A stretch of DNA of 55,674 nt from an uncultured Bacteroides sp. GTDB lineage: Bacteria; Bacteroidota; Bacteroidia; Bacteroidales; Bacteroidaceae. Location of the stretch: NCBI GenBank assembly GCA_947038155.1, contig CAMQVH010000016.1, positions 1-55,674 on the forward strand, given 5' to 3'. Made by a program: the position numbers and the translations under genes. Position 1 is the stretch's first letter, and every line of letters begins with the position of its first letter. Below the pieces are notes generated by a model, which did no database searches, had not been told where the DNA came from, and saw only the letters and a program-made list of their open reading frames with translations. This document shows, piece by piece, positions 1-7,110 of this stretch.

Positions 1-16
1 TCTTGGAAAGCGGGTG

Positions 17-24
17 CAAAAGTA
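17..24 (-). promoter_or_regulatory. Bacteroides-type -7 promoter element, leftward
   Basis: On the minus strand this reads TACTTTTG, a full match to the Bacteroides -7 consensus TAnnTTTG. It points out of the window and probably drives a gene to the left. No convincing TTTG -33 box was checked for it. Confidence 0.4.
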
Positions 25-183
25 CACCCTTTTGGAATATCATCCAAATTTATTCAACTCTTTTTTCTAATTATTTTTGAATAAATAAGCTAAGTTGTTG
101 ATTGATAATGATGTTGTAGAACATATTTTTTAATGAAGGGACAGGCGTGCGCGGGGACGGGAGAGGAAGGACACCTTATTATA

Positions 184-211
184 TTCACACGTGCGCGTTC
201 ACACGTGCGCG
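184..211. repeat. Tandem 14-bp direct repeat, two exact copies
   Basis: The unit TTCACACGTGCGCG occurs twice with no spacer. It contains the palindromic core CACGTG and alternating CG. It is followed by a GAAGAGA-rich purine tract. Function unknown. Confidence 0.75.
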
Positions 212-384
212 CGAAGAGAACGAAGAGAAGAAACGAAGAGAGAAGGAAGGAAGAAAAAAAGAACGGCTTTCACAAGCAGACAGAAGATTCAGGAACTACA
301 TACTAAAAAACTGGTAGGATTACGAAAAATGATTTGTCACCATGTCCATGCCATACGACAAGATGATGAATACGGAGCATACGG

Positions 385-504
385 ATGATTTTATCCGATT
401 TATGCAATTCAAGACTCAGAAGACTGGAGCAAATTAACGAGTTCCGCCCATTTGTTCAGACTCAGGTCAATTCCACCCTGCTCCAAGGAATAGTATTCGA
501 CTGA
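385..504 (+). pseudogene. Short possible coding remnant (39 codons)
   Basis: An ATG-to-TGA frame encodes a 39-residue peptide ending in VNSTLLQGIVFD. A second overlapping short frame just upstream (from about 344) also looks protein-like (DDFIRFMQFKTQ) and ends at a stop, so the two together could be a degraded, frameshifted gene. I do not recognise the family. The frame ends 10 bp before the inverted-repeat element at 515. Confidence is low because a frame this short can occur by chance. Confidence 0.2.
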
Positions 505-544
505 TAATTAGAAGTATAAACTATGAGAATTAAAATATTTACAT

Positions 545-576
545 GTATTTCTCATACTTTGTTTCGCATTTCTCAT
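545..576. repeat. Two GYATTTCTCAT motifs 21 bp apart (left arm)
   Basis: GTATTTCTCAT at 545-555 and GCATTTCTCAT at 566-576 are spaced exactly 21 bp start to start. They are the reverse complement of the ATGAGAAATGC motifs found on the right side of the same element. Confidence 0.7.
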
Positions 577-716
577 ACTGTATATTATGCTTGTCCTTGT
601 TTCAGGATACTAATATGTATAGGATAATATAACCGTAGTTTGTATGTTGAGTCGGTAGATAACATATCTTTCACAACAGACATTGTTGTGTTTTCCTGCC
701 TTCATCCGTATCTTTC

Positions 717-792
717 CACTCCAGTGGACAGACCGTTTCACTCGAGTGGATAGATTTGTGTACTCGGTTGCACAAATCTGTTCACTCAAGTG
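717..792. repeat. Four-unit palindromic array, exact 22-bp period
   Basis: Ten-base cores start at 717 (CACTCCAGTG), 739 (CACTCGAGTG, a perfect palindrome), 761 (TACTCGGTTG, degenerate) and 783 (CACTCAAGTG). The spacing is exactly 22 bp each time, while the 12-bp spacers differ in sequence. Twenty-two bp is about two helical turns, so all cores would lie on one DNA face. This suggests serial binding of a dimeric protein, but that is inference. Confidence 0.75.
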
Positions 793-938
793 AAACGATA
801 GAGATGTCTTATTGAAAATCTATTGATTACAGTAGTATAGTCTTTGGTTGTCAGTTAGTTATAATAAAAATGAGCGGCAGTTTTGCTACAGTCTATTAAG
901 TGTTAATGATCAGATTATAGGAATACTGTTTTTGATGT

Positions 939-1012
939 ATGAGAAATGCCGGTAATGGTATGAGAAATGCATTGTTTTAAGCGCGTTTTCTTAATAAAAC
1001 CATGAGAAATGC
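939..1012. repeat. ATGAGAAATGC motifs at 21-bp multiples
   Basis: Exact ATGAGAAATGC copies start at 939, 960 and 1002, giving spacings of 21 and 42 bp (one slot skipped). The last copy lies in the right inverted-repeat arm. A further partial copy, ATGAGAAATG, starts at 1081 outside the arm. Confidence 0.75.
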
Positions 1013-1042
1013 ATGTAAACAATTTTATTCTCATTCTTTATA

Positions 1043-1364
1043 CATTTAGTAATCAGGCAAATATGCGTTACTATGAGAATATGAGAAATGTTTTTGCTTT
1101 TTTTATTCTAGTGTAAAAGTCTTCCAAAGCCAGGGCCAAGCAGGGCAAACGCAAGGCATATTGCATACAGAAAAGCCCTTTATCTTGAAACAACAAGAGA
1201 GAAAAACTTTTGTGGAAGTTGCTACTATTTTATCCGTATTTTCTCTACAAGATCTGTTGTATCTATATTCAGTTCTTACGAAGAGAGGACTCAGCCTTAT
1301 TTACGCTTGCATAGATAAGAAAAAACTTCTGCATCGAAAAATAAATTCTGATATAACAATGATT
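1043..1364. other. Intergenic stretch without supported gene
   Basis: Between the inverted-repeat element and the hairpin before metF there is a 69-codon frame (1161-1370) whose product I do not recognise and whose stop falls inside the following hairpin. I see no SD-like or promoter signal that supports it. Nothing else is identified. Confidence 0.4.
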
Positions 1365-1409
1365 AGATAAGAGAGGGCATATCCTATAGGGGATATTTCC
1401 TCTTTTATC
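1365..1409. other. Long stem-loop between gene-poor region and metF
   Basis: GATAAGAGAGG (1365-1375) pairs with CCTCTTTTATC (1399-1409) over 11 bp with one G-U. Then comes a small internal loop and a second 6-bp stem, ATATCC/GGATAT. No run of T follows on either strand, so it is not a canonical intrinsic terminator. It lies upstream of the predicted metF promoter. It may be an RNA structure from an unannotated upstream transcript. Confidence 0.45.
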
Positions 1410-1473
1410 TATAATAATACGATAAAAACAAAACTATTTTAGAGTAAATCAAGAAGAAATCTTTCTTTTTTCG

Positions 1474-1481
1474 TATTTTTG
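1474..1481 (+). promoter_or_regulatory. Predicted -7 element for metF operon
   Basis: TATTTTTG matches TAnnTTTG. It lies about 50 bp before the metF start and would give a leader of about 45 nt. No good TTTG -33 box is seen at the expected 19-21 bp. Confidence 0.5.
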
Positions 1482-1533
1482 TCCCAATATGCACGTTTAA
1501 TCCAAGTAGATAACGAACATTAGCAAAAAAAGA

Positions 1534-2487
1534 ATGAAAGTAATTGATTTAATACATAGCAACAAGAAAACCGCTTTTTCTTTCGAGATACTTCCACCGC
1601 TGAAAGGAACGGGAATAGAAAAGTTATATCAGACAATCGATACGCTTCGGGAATTTGACCCGAAATATATCAATATCACTACCCACCGCAGCGAATACGT
1701 GTATAAAGACCTCGGTAACGGATTGTTTCAGAGAAACCGCTTGAGAAGGCGTCCGGGAACGGTTGCCGTGGCTGCCGCCATTCAGAATAAATACAATATT
1801 ACAGTAGTTCCGCATATATTGTGCAGCGGATTCACACGTGAAGAAACCGAGTATGTGCTGCTCGACCTGCAATTCCTGAATATCACAGAATTGCTGGTAT
1901 TGCGTGGTGACAAAGCGAAACATGAGTCGGCATTTACACCGGAAGGCGACGGTTATCATCATGCTATCGAGTTGCAGGAACAAATCAATAATTTCAATAA
2001 AGGCATTTTTGTGGATGGTTCGGAGATGAAAGTCAGCAATACGCCGTTTTCATACGGGGTGGCTTGTTATCCGGAGAAGCACGAAGAAGCACCTAATATC
2101 GAGACAGACCTTTACTGGCTGAAGAAAAAAGTGGAGAACGGGGCGGAATATGCCGTGACACAGTTGTTCTACGATAACAGGAAATATTTTGAGTTTGTAG
2201 AGCAGGCGAAGGCGGCAGGTATCAATATACCTATCATTCCGGGAATCAAGCCGTTCAAGAAACTGTCTCAACTAAGCATGGTTCCAAAGACTTTCAAAGT
2301 GGACTTGCCGGAAGAGTTGGTGAAAGAAGCGTTGAAGTGCAAGAATGACGCGGAAGCCGAGCAGGTAGGCATCGAATGGTGTGTATCCCAATGCAAGGAG
2401 TTGATGGCTCATGGAGTGCCGAGTATTCATTTCTACTCTATCGGAGCAGTAGACAGTATCAAAGAAGTAGCCAAAATCATTTATTGA
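1534..2487 (+). CDS. metF: Methylenetetrahydrofolate reductase
   Basis: The 317-residue product is of usual bacterial MetF length. It reduces 5,10-methylene-THF to 5-methyl-THF in the cytoplasm, using FAD and a reduced nicotinamide, and feeds methionine synthesis. Family signatures are the N-terminal SFEILPP start of the TIM barrel, the NITTHRSE segment, LLVLRGD around residues 120-126, and GVACYPEKHEEAPN followed by KKKVENGAEYAVTQLFYD, typical of the folate- and FAD-binding barrel. The ATG follows a predicted -7 element. The next gene starts 1 bp after its stop, so metF, the delta-prime-like gene, ricT-like and gldH probably form one transcript. Confidence 0.95.
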   Translation: MKVIDLIHSNKKTAFSFEILPPLKGTGIEKLYQTIDTLREFDPKYINITTHRSEYVYKDLGNGLFQRNRLRRRPGTVAVAAAIQNKYNITVVPHILCSGFTREETEYVLLDLQFLNITELLVLRGDKAKHESAFTPEGDGYHHAIELQEQINNFNKGIFVDGSEMKVSNTPFSYGVACYPEKHEEAPNIETDLYWLKKKVENGAEYAVTQLFYDNRKYFEFVEQAKAAGINIPIIPGIKPFKKLSQLSMVPKTFKVDLPEELVKEALKCKNDAEAEQVGIEWCVSQCKELMAHGVPSIHFYSIGAVDSIKEVAKIIY

Positions 2488-2488
2488 T

Positions 2489-3613
2489 ATGTTTTTCAGA
2501 GACGTAATCGGACAAGAAGAAATCAAGCAACGGCTCATTCAGGAAGTGAATGAGGGGCGTATTCCACATGCCCAGCTGATTTGCGGACCGGAAGGGGTCG
2601 GGAAAATGCCGTTGGCTATTGCATACGCACGTTACATCAGTTGCACTAATCGGGGAAAGACTGATGCCTGCGGAACGTGTCCGTCCTGCGTGAAATTCAA
2701 TAAATTGGTGCATCCCGACGTCCATTTCGTATTCCCTATCGTGAAAAGCGCAAAAGGGAAAAAGGAAGTATGCGATGATTATATTGCCGACTGGCGACCG
2801 TTTGTTATCAATCATCCTTACTTTAACCTCAATCACTGGTTGGGAGAGATGGATGCGGAAAACTCACAGGCATTGATTTACGCCAAAGAGAGTGACGAAA
2901 TCCTAAAAAAACTTAGCCTGAAATCCAGTGAAGGGGGACATAAGATTACGATTGTATGGCTGCCGGAAAAGATGCATCCGGTATGCGCCAACAAACTGCT
3001 GAAGTTGCTTGAGGAACCGCCCGAGAAAACGGTTTTCTTATTAGTATCGGAAGCACCGGACATGATTCTGCCCACTATCCTAAGCCGTACCCAGCGCATG
3101 AATGTACGGAAGATTGATGAAGCCAGCATCGACCGGGTATTACAGACGAAATATAACATTTTGCCTGCCGACAGTATTTCCATTGCCCATCTGGCAAACG
3201 GGAATTTTATCAAGGCACTCGAAACGATTCATCTGAATGAAGAGAACCAATTGTTTTTTGACTTGTTTGTCAGCCTGATGCGATTGTCTTACCAACGGAA
3301 ACTCAGGGAGATGAAAATGTGGAGCGAGCAAGTGGCGGGCATGGGACGTGAGCGTCAGAAGAACTTCCTGGAATATTGCCAACGCATGATCCGGGAGAAT
3401 TTTATCTTCAACCTGCACCAACGCGACCTGACGTATATGACGATTAATGAACAGAATTTTGCAACCCGCTTTGCCCCCTTTGTCAACGAACGGAATGTGA
3501 TAGGCATCATGGACGAATTAAGCGAAGCGCAACTACATATAGAACAGAATGTAAATGCCAAGATGGTATTCTTCGACTTCTCGCTGAAGATGATTGTACT
3601 GTTGAAGCAATAA
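2489..3613 (+). CDS. holB: DNA polymerase III delta-prime-like clamp-loader subunit
   Basis: The 374-residue AAA+ protein matches the clamp-loader delta-prime/gamma-tau family that loads the sliding clamp at the replication fork. Visible are GQEEIKQ near the N terminus and a P-loop-like GPEGVGKM at residues 33-40. A zinc-type cysteine set follows (C52, C61, C64, C67), then LLKLLEEPPEKTVFLL, and the SRTQ sensor segment with the SRC-like arginine. The P-loop ends in KM rather than KT/KS, which fits a delta-prime subunit that does not hydrolyse ATP. It follows metF by 1 bp. Assignment as delta-prime rather than gamma/tau rests on its short length and this P-loop. Confidence 0.85.
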   Translation: MFFRDVIGQEEIKQRLIQEVNEGRIPHAQLICGPEGVGKMPLAIAYARYISCTNRGKTDACGTCPSCVKFNKLVHPDVHFVFPIVKSAKGKKEVCDDYIADWRPFVINHPYFNLNHWLGEMDAENSQALIYAKESDEILKKLSLKSSEGGHKITIVWLPEKMHPVCANKLLKLLEEPPEKTVFLLVSEAPDMILPTILSRTQRMNVRKIDEASIDRVLQTKYNILPADSISIAHLANGNFIKALETIHLNEENQLFFDLFVSLMRLSYQRKLREMKMWSEQVAGMGRERQKNFLEYCQRMIRENFIFNLHQRDLTYMTINEQNFATRFAPFVNERNVIGIMDELSEAQLHIEQNVNAKMVFFDFSLKMIVLLKQ

Positions 3614-3627
3614 TAAATATATAAACT

Positions 3628-5181
3628 ATGGAATATAAACTTCATAATGGGAGCGGCGGCCTTTGCTGCAAAGGGTGCTCCCGACAAGATAAGAAACTGA
3701 ACACCTATGATTGGCTGGCGGACATTCCGGGCAATGCGGAAGAGAATGACATGGTGGAAGTACAATTTAAGAATACTCGAAAAGGGTATTACCGCAACAG
3801 CAACAAAATCAAACTGGAAAAGGGGGATATTGTTGCCGTTGAAGCGGCTCCCGGTCATGACATCGGAGTGGTTACATTGACCGGCCGGCTCGTTCCGCTG
3901 CAAATGAAGAAAGCAAACTTCAAGGCAGATACGGAAATCAAGCGTGTTTACCGGAAAGCCAAACCGGTGGATATGGAGAAATTCAACGAAGCCAAAGGTA
4001 AGGAGCATGCTACGATGATTCGTGCGCGTCAGATTGCTTTGAATCTGAGCCTGAACATGAAAATCGGAGATGTGGAGTATCAGGGAGACGGCAACAAGGC
4101 TATCTTCTATTATATTGCGGACGAGCGTGTAGATTTCCGCCAACTGATTAAGGTATTGGCAGAAGTGTTTCGTGTACGTATCGAAATGAAGCAGATTGGT
4201 GCGCGCCAGGAAGCGGGACGTATCGGAGGTATCGGTCCTTGCGGACGCGAGCTTTGCTGCGCTACGTGGATGACGAGTTTCGTATCGGTATCTACCAGTG
4301 CAGCCCGTTATCAGGATATTTCATTGAATCCTCAGAAACTTGCCGGACAGTGTGCGAAATTGAAATGCTGTCTGAACTATGAGGTGGACTGCTATGTGGA
4401 AGCTCAGAAACGCCTGCCTTCCAAGGAAATTGAATTGGAAACGAAGGACGGCACCTTCTATTTCTTCAAAGCAGATATTCTGAGCAATCAGATTTCTTAT
4501 TCTACAGATAAAAGTTTCCCGGCAAACCTGGTGACGATTAGCGGCAAACGTGCGTTCGAGATTATCTCAATGAATAGAAAAGGGGTGAAACCGGACAGCC
4601 TGGTCGAAGAAGAAAGAAAGCCGGAACCGAAGAAACCGGTGGATTTGCTTGAACAGGAAAGTGTCACCCGTTTTGACCGTAGCCGGAATAATAAGGACAG
4701 CGGCAACAACGGAAACCGGAATAACAAAAAGAAGAAAAAAGGAAATAACAACAATAATAACCGCTCGCAACAACAAGCAGGAGGGGAGAATCGTCCGCAA
4801 CAACCTCAACGAGAAAACGATAACCGCTCGCAGCCATCAGAAAACGGTAACAGAGGGGAAAGAGAAAACCGGCCGAGAAACAACAATAACAATAATCGGA
4901 ACAGGGGACAGAATCAAGGACGGAATAACGAAAACAGACGCCCGGAACGTCCGCAAGGCCAAGAGCGTCCGCAGAACCAAGAACGTTCTCAAAATCAGGA
5001 AAGACCCAGAAACCAGGATAGACAGCAGAATCTGGATAGACAGCAGAACCAGGACCAGGATAGACCCGAGCGTCCACAAGGGCAGGAACGTCGTCCCAGA
5101 CCGGAGAGAGGAGAAAGACCAGAAAGAAATCCGAATCAGGAGAAACCGCAGAATAATAATGAAAAGCCTTCTCAGAAATAG
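3628..5181 (+). CDS. PSP1-domain RicT/YaaT-like protein with disordered C-terminal tail
   Basis: The 517-residue protein is related to Bacillus RicT (YaaT), a member of a Fe-S-containing complex affecting RNA processing. Conserved cysteines appear at C13, C14, C17 and later in GPCGRELCC and CAKLKCCLNYE. The central PSP1 region is about residues 70-300. From about residue 350 the tail is low complexity, rich in N, Q, R, E and P, with imperfect repeats of the type ERPQNQ and RQQNQD, and probably intrinsically disordered and cationic. Such a tail suggests RNA or ribosome contact, which is inference. Its last 23 bases overlap the start of gldH. Confidence 0.8.
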   Translation: MEYKLHNGSGGLCCKGCSRQDKKLNTYDWLADIPGNAEENDMVEVQFKNTRKGYYRNSNKIKLEKGDIVAVEAAPGHDIGVVTLTGRLVPLQMKKANFKADTEIKRVYRKAKPVDMEKFNEAKGKEHATMIRARQIALNLSLNMKIGDVEYQGDGNKAIFYYIADERVDFRQLIKVLAEVFRVRIEMKQIGARQEAGRIGGIGPCGRELCCATWMTSFVSVSTSAARYQDISLNPQKLAGQCAKLKCCLNYEVDCYVEAQKRLPSKEIELETKDGTFYFFKADILSNQISYSTDKSFPANLVTISGKRAFEIISMNRKGVKPDSLVEEERKPEPKKPVDLLEQESVTRFDRSRNNKDSGNNGNRNNKKKKKGNNNNNNRSQQQAGGENRPQQPQRENDNRSQPSENGNRGERENRPRNNNNNNRNRGQNQGRNNENRRPERPQGQERPQNQERSQNQERPRNQDRQQNLDRQQNQDQDRPERPQGQERRPRPERGERPERNPNQEKPQNNNEKPSQK

Positions 5182-5644
5182 TTTATTTTGTCTGTTCGCT
5201 GCTTGTTTAGCAGCCTGTAACAACGAGAATACAGTGTATCACTCTTACCAATCCCTTCCCAATGAAGGATGGGGAAAGAGTGATACACTCTCTTTTCTTA
5301 TTCCTGTCACTGATAGTCTTCCTACCGTTTTCCGGTTATTCGCAGAAGTCCGCAACAGGACAGATTATCCTTATCATGACTTGCACTTATTCATTTCTCA
5401 GAATATGTTGGATTCTACGGTGTGGCATACCGATACTATCGCCATCAGCCTTGCCGATTCCACTGGCAGATGGATAGGGAAAGGATGGGGAAGCGTTTAT
5501 CAGACAGAAACATTTGTCAAATCCGTCCGTCCTTTGCATCCGGGCAATTATACCATTAAGGTAACGAGCGGAATGAAAGACGAGAAATTGCAAGGAATGA
5601 ATGACATAGGCATACGGATTGAGAAACAACACATAGAGAATTAA
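5159..5644 (+). CDS. gldH: Gliding-motility-type lipoprotein GldH
   Basis: The 161-residue lipoprotein has a type II signal with lipobox LAAC (C20), so it is likely anchored in the envelope. The region after the signal (YHSYQSLPNEGW, later RNRTDYPYHDLHLFISQ) matches GldH. In gliding Flavobacteriia GldH is needed for motility; Bacteroides do not glide, so the role here is unknown. I chose the ATG at 5159, the only in-frame ATG placing a signal peptide first. A longer open frame reaches back into the preceding gene's repetitive tail and is not coding. It is convergent with rodA, 8 bp away. Confidence 0.85.
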   Translation: MKSLLRNSLFCLFAACLAACNNENTVYHSYQSLPNEGWGKSDTLSFLIPVTDSLPTVFRLFAEVRNRTDYPYHDLHLFISQNMLDSTVWHTDTIAISLADSTGRWIGKGWGSVYQTETFVKSVRPLHPGNYTIKVTSGMKDEKLQGMNDIGIRIEKQHIEN

Positions 5645-5652
5645 AAGTTCTC

Positions 5653-7110
5653 CTAAAGCCTTCTTCCCCGCCCTGCATCCAAACGCAGGAAAATAAACAG
5701 CAATATCGTAAAGCCCCACAAAGAAGATCCACCGTAACTGAAGAACGGCAACGGGATACCGATAACCGGGGTCAATCCCAGCACCATACCGACATTAATA
5801 AATAGGTGAAAGAGAAAAATGCTGACGACGGAGTAACCATAGACTCGCCCGAAAGTAGAGGGTTGTCGTTCGGACAGGAATATCAACCGCAAAATCAGAA
5901 TAAGAAAAGCTATCAGGACGGCAGCCGAACCGACAAAGCCTTGCTCCTCTCCTACCGTACAGAAGATAAAGTCAGTGTCTTGTTCGGGCACATACTTCAA
6001 TTTGGTTTGCGTGCCATTCAGGAAACCTTTTCCAGTCAGCCCGCCGGAGCCGATGGCAATCTTGGATTGGTTCACATTATATCCCGCACCTATCAAATCT
6101 TCTTCCAAGCCCAACACTACCTTGATACGGATTTGCTGATGAGGTTCCAATACATTGTCAAAGACATAGTTACTGGAATACAGAAATCCGATGGAGCCGA
6201 TGGTGAACAAGGCTATCAAAAAATAGGTGCGTTGCCGTTCACTTAACGCCAGATAAATCAAGTAACCTATCGCCGCCGCACAAAGCCCCCATTGCACCCA
6301 AACCAAGCTGAAATGTACCCAGTATTCGGATATCAGATAGGCGATTAATAATCCCCCCAGGCTTCCGCCAATGATGTTGCGGGTAGGCACGGCTTTCTTA
6401 CGATATATCCATACCATGCCTCCGGCAAACAATAAGACTAGGAGCAATACGACGAACTCTCCCAATGGCGTGGGAGTATCAGCTATAAACACTTCGTCAA
6501 AACGGATGCCGACCACAAAATAAATCACCGCGCATACTCCGGCAAAGAGTACCACACCCGGCATTCCTTCCCGGTAGAGAACCAGGAAAAAGGCAAGATA
6601 TACCAACGCGGAACCGGTTTCCCGCTGACCGATAATCAGCATCATCGGAAGAAGAATAATCAGTCCAAGAATCAAAGCACACTTTTCCTTCTTGATGCTG
6701 AATGAGTAGGCGTTCATGTATTTTGCCAACGCCAAGGCAGTGGCGAATTTGGCAAACTCGGCGGGTTGAAGACTGACAGGCCCCATGACGAGCCAGGAAC
6801 GCGAACCTTTTGTGTCCGGCGCAATAAAGATAGTGACGATAAGCAAGAGAATCATCCCTATATATATAATGTACGCGAACATATCATACATCCGGTCTTC
6901 CAACATCAGCAGTACAAAGCCTAACCCGAACGAACAGATAATCCATACGAACTGTTTTCCGGCACGGGTAGAAAAGTCGAGGAAGTCGCGTTCGCCATAG
7001 TCATAGCTCGCTCCGCAGACGCTAAACCATCCGCCGACAATCAGGAGCAGATAAATGCAAATCGTTACCCAGTCCAGCGTTTTCCACAAACTATCGTTCC
7101 TCGTTACCAT
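5653..7110 (-). CDS. rodA: Rod-shape SEDS glycosyltransferase RodA
   Basis: The 485-residue polytopic membrane protein of the SEDS family polymerises lipid II glycan strands during cell elongation with its partner PBP2. The C-terminal region keeps the signature PLPFFSYGGSS, and GETGSALVYLAFF and AEFAKFATALALAKY are also typical. It is longer than E. coli RodA (about 370) because of an expanded central membrane region, as seen in Bacteroidota. The start overlaps the end of the PBP2 gene by 20 bp, indicating translational coupling as the last gene of the purH-mre operon. Confidence 0.93.
   Translation of the reverse strand: MVTRNDSLWKTLDWVTICIYLLLIVGGWFSVCGASYDYGERDFLDFSTRAGKQFVWIICSFGLGFVLLMLEDRMYDMFAYIIYIGMILLLIVTIFIAPDTKGSRSWLVMGPVSLQPAEFAKFATALALAKYMNAYSFSIKKEKCALILGLIILLPMMLIIGQRETGSALVYLAFFLVLYREGMPGVVLFAGVCAVIYFVVGIRFDEVFIADTPTPLGEFVVLLLVLLFAGGMVWIYRKKAVPTRNIIGGSLGGLLIAYLISEYWVHFSLVWVQWGLCAAAIGYLIYLALSERQRTYFLIALFTIGSIGFLYSSNYVFDNVLEPHQQIRIKVVLGLEEDLIGAGYNVNQSKIAIGSGGLTGKGFLNGTQTKLKYVPEQDTDFIFCTVGEEQGFVGSAAVLIAFLILILRLIFLSERQPSTFGRVYGYSVVSIFLFHLFINVGMVLGLTPVIGIPLPFFSYGGSSLWGFTILLFIFLRLDAGRGRRL

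Larger units (their letters stand above)
1..514. other. Gene-poor intergenic stretch with a GC-rich/purine-rich island
   Basis: No convincing gene is present. Bases about 140-260 are unusually GC- and purine-rich against AT-rich surroundings and contain an exact tandem 14-bp duplication (184-197 and 198-211, unit TTCACACGTGCGCG). A 65-codon frame across this island has biased, repetitive composition and I do not accept it as a gene. A short frame at 385-504 is listed separately. Confidence 0.5.
515..1042. repeat. IR-bounded non-coding element, locus 1 (528 bp)
   Basis: Bases 515-555 and 1002-1042 are imperfect inverted repeats (about 35 of 41 positions pair). The arms contain the motif ATGAGAAATGC or its complement, which recurs inside the element at 21-bp steps. 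The centre holds a four-unit palindromic array of 22-bp period (717-792) and no credible ORF. The layout matches that of the element at 32741-33225, although the sequences differ. Could be a non-autonomous mobile element, a structured RNA or a protein-binding array; the sequence does not decide. Confidence 0.6.

Noticed and set aside
191..388. 65-codon + strand frame
   Set aside because: Lies across the repetitive GC/purine-rich island; its composition (R/K/E repeats) follows from the DNA bias, and no family is recognised.
1161..1370. 69-codon + strand frame
   Set aside because: No recognised domain and no supporting promoter; its stop falls inside the long hairpin. It could be a small gene but I cannot support it.
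4649..5158. N-terminal extension of the gldH frame
   Set aside because: It is the off-frame reading of the low-complexity tail of the preceding gene; the signal peptide starts at 5159.
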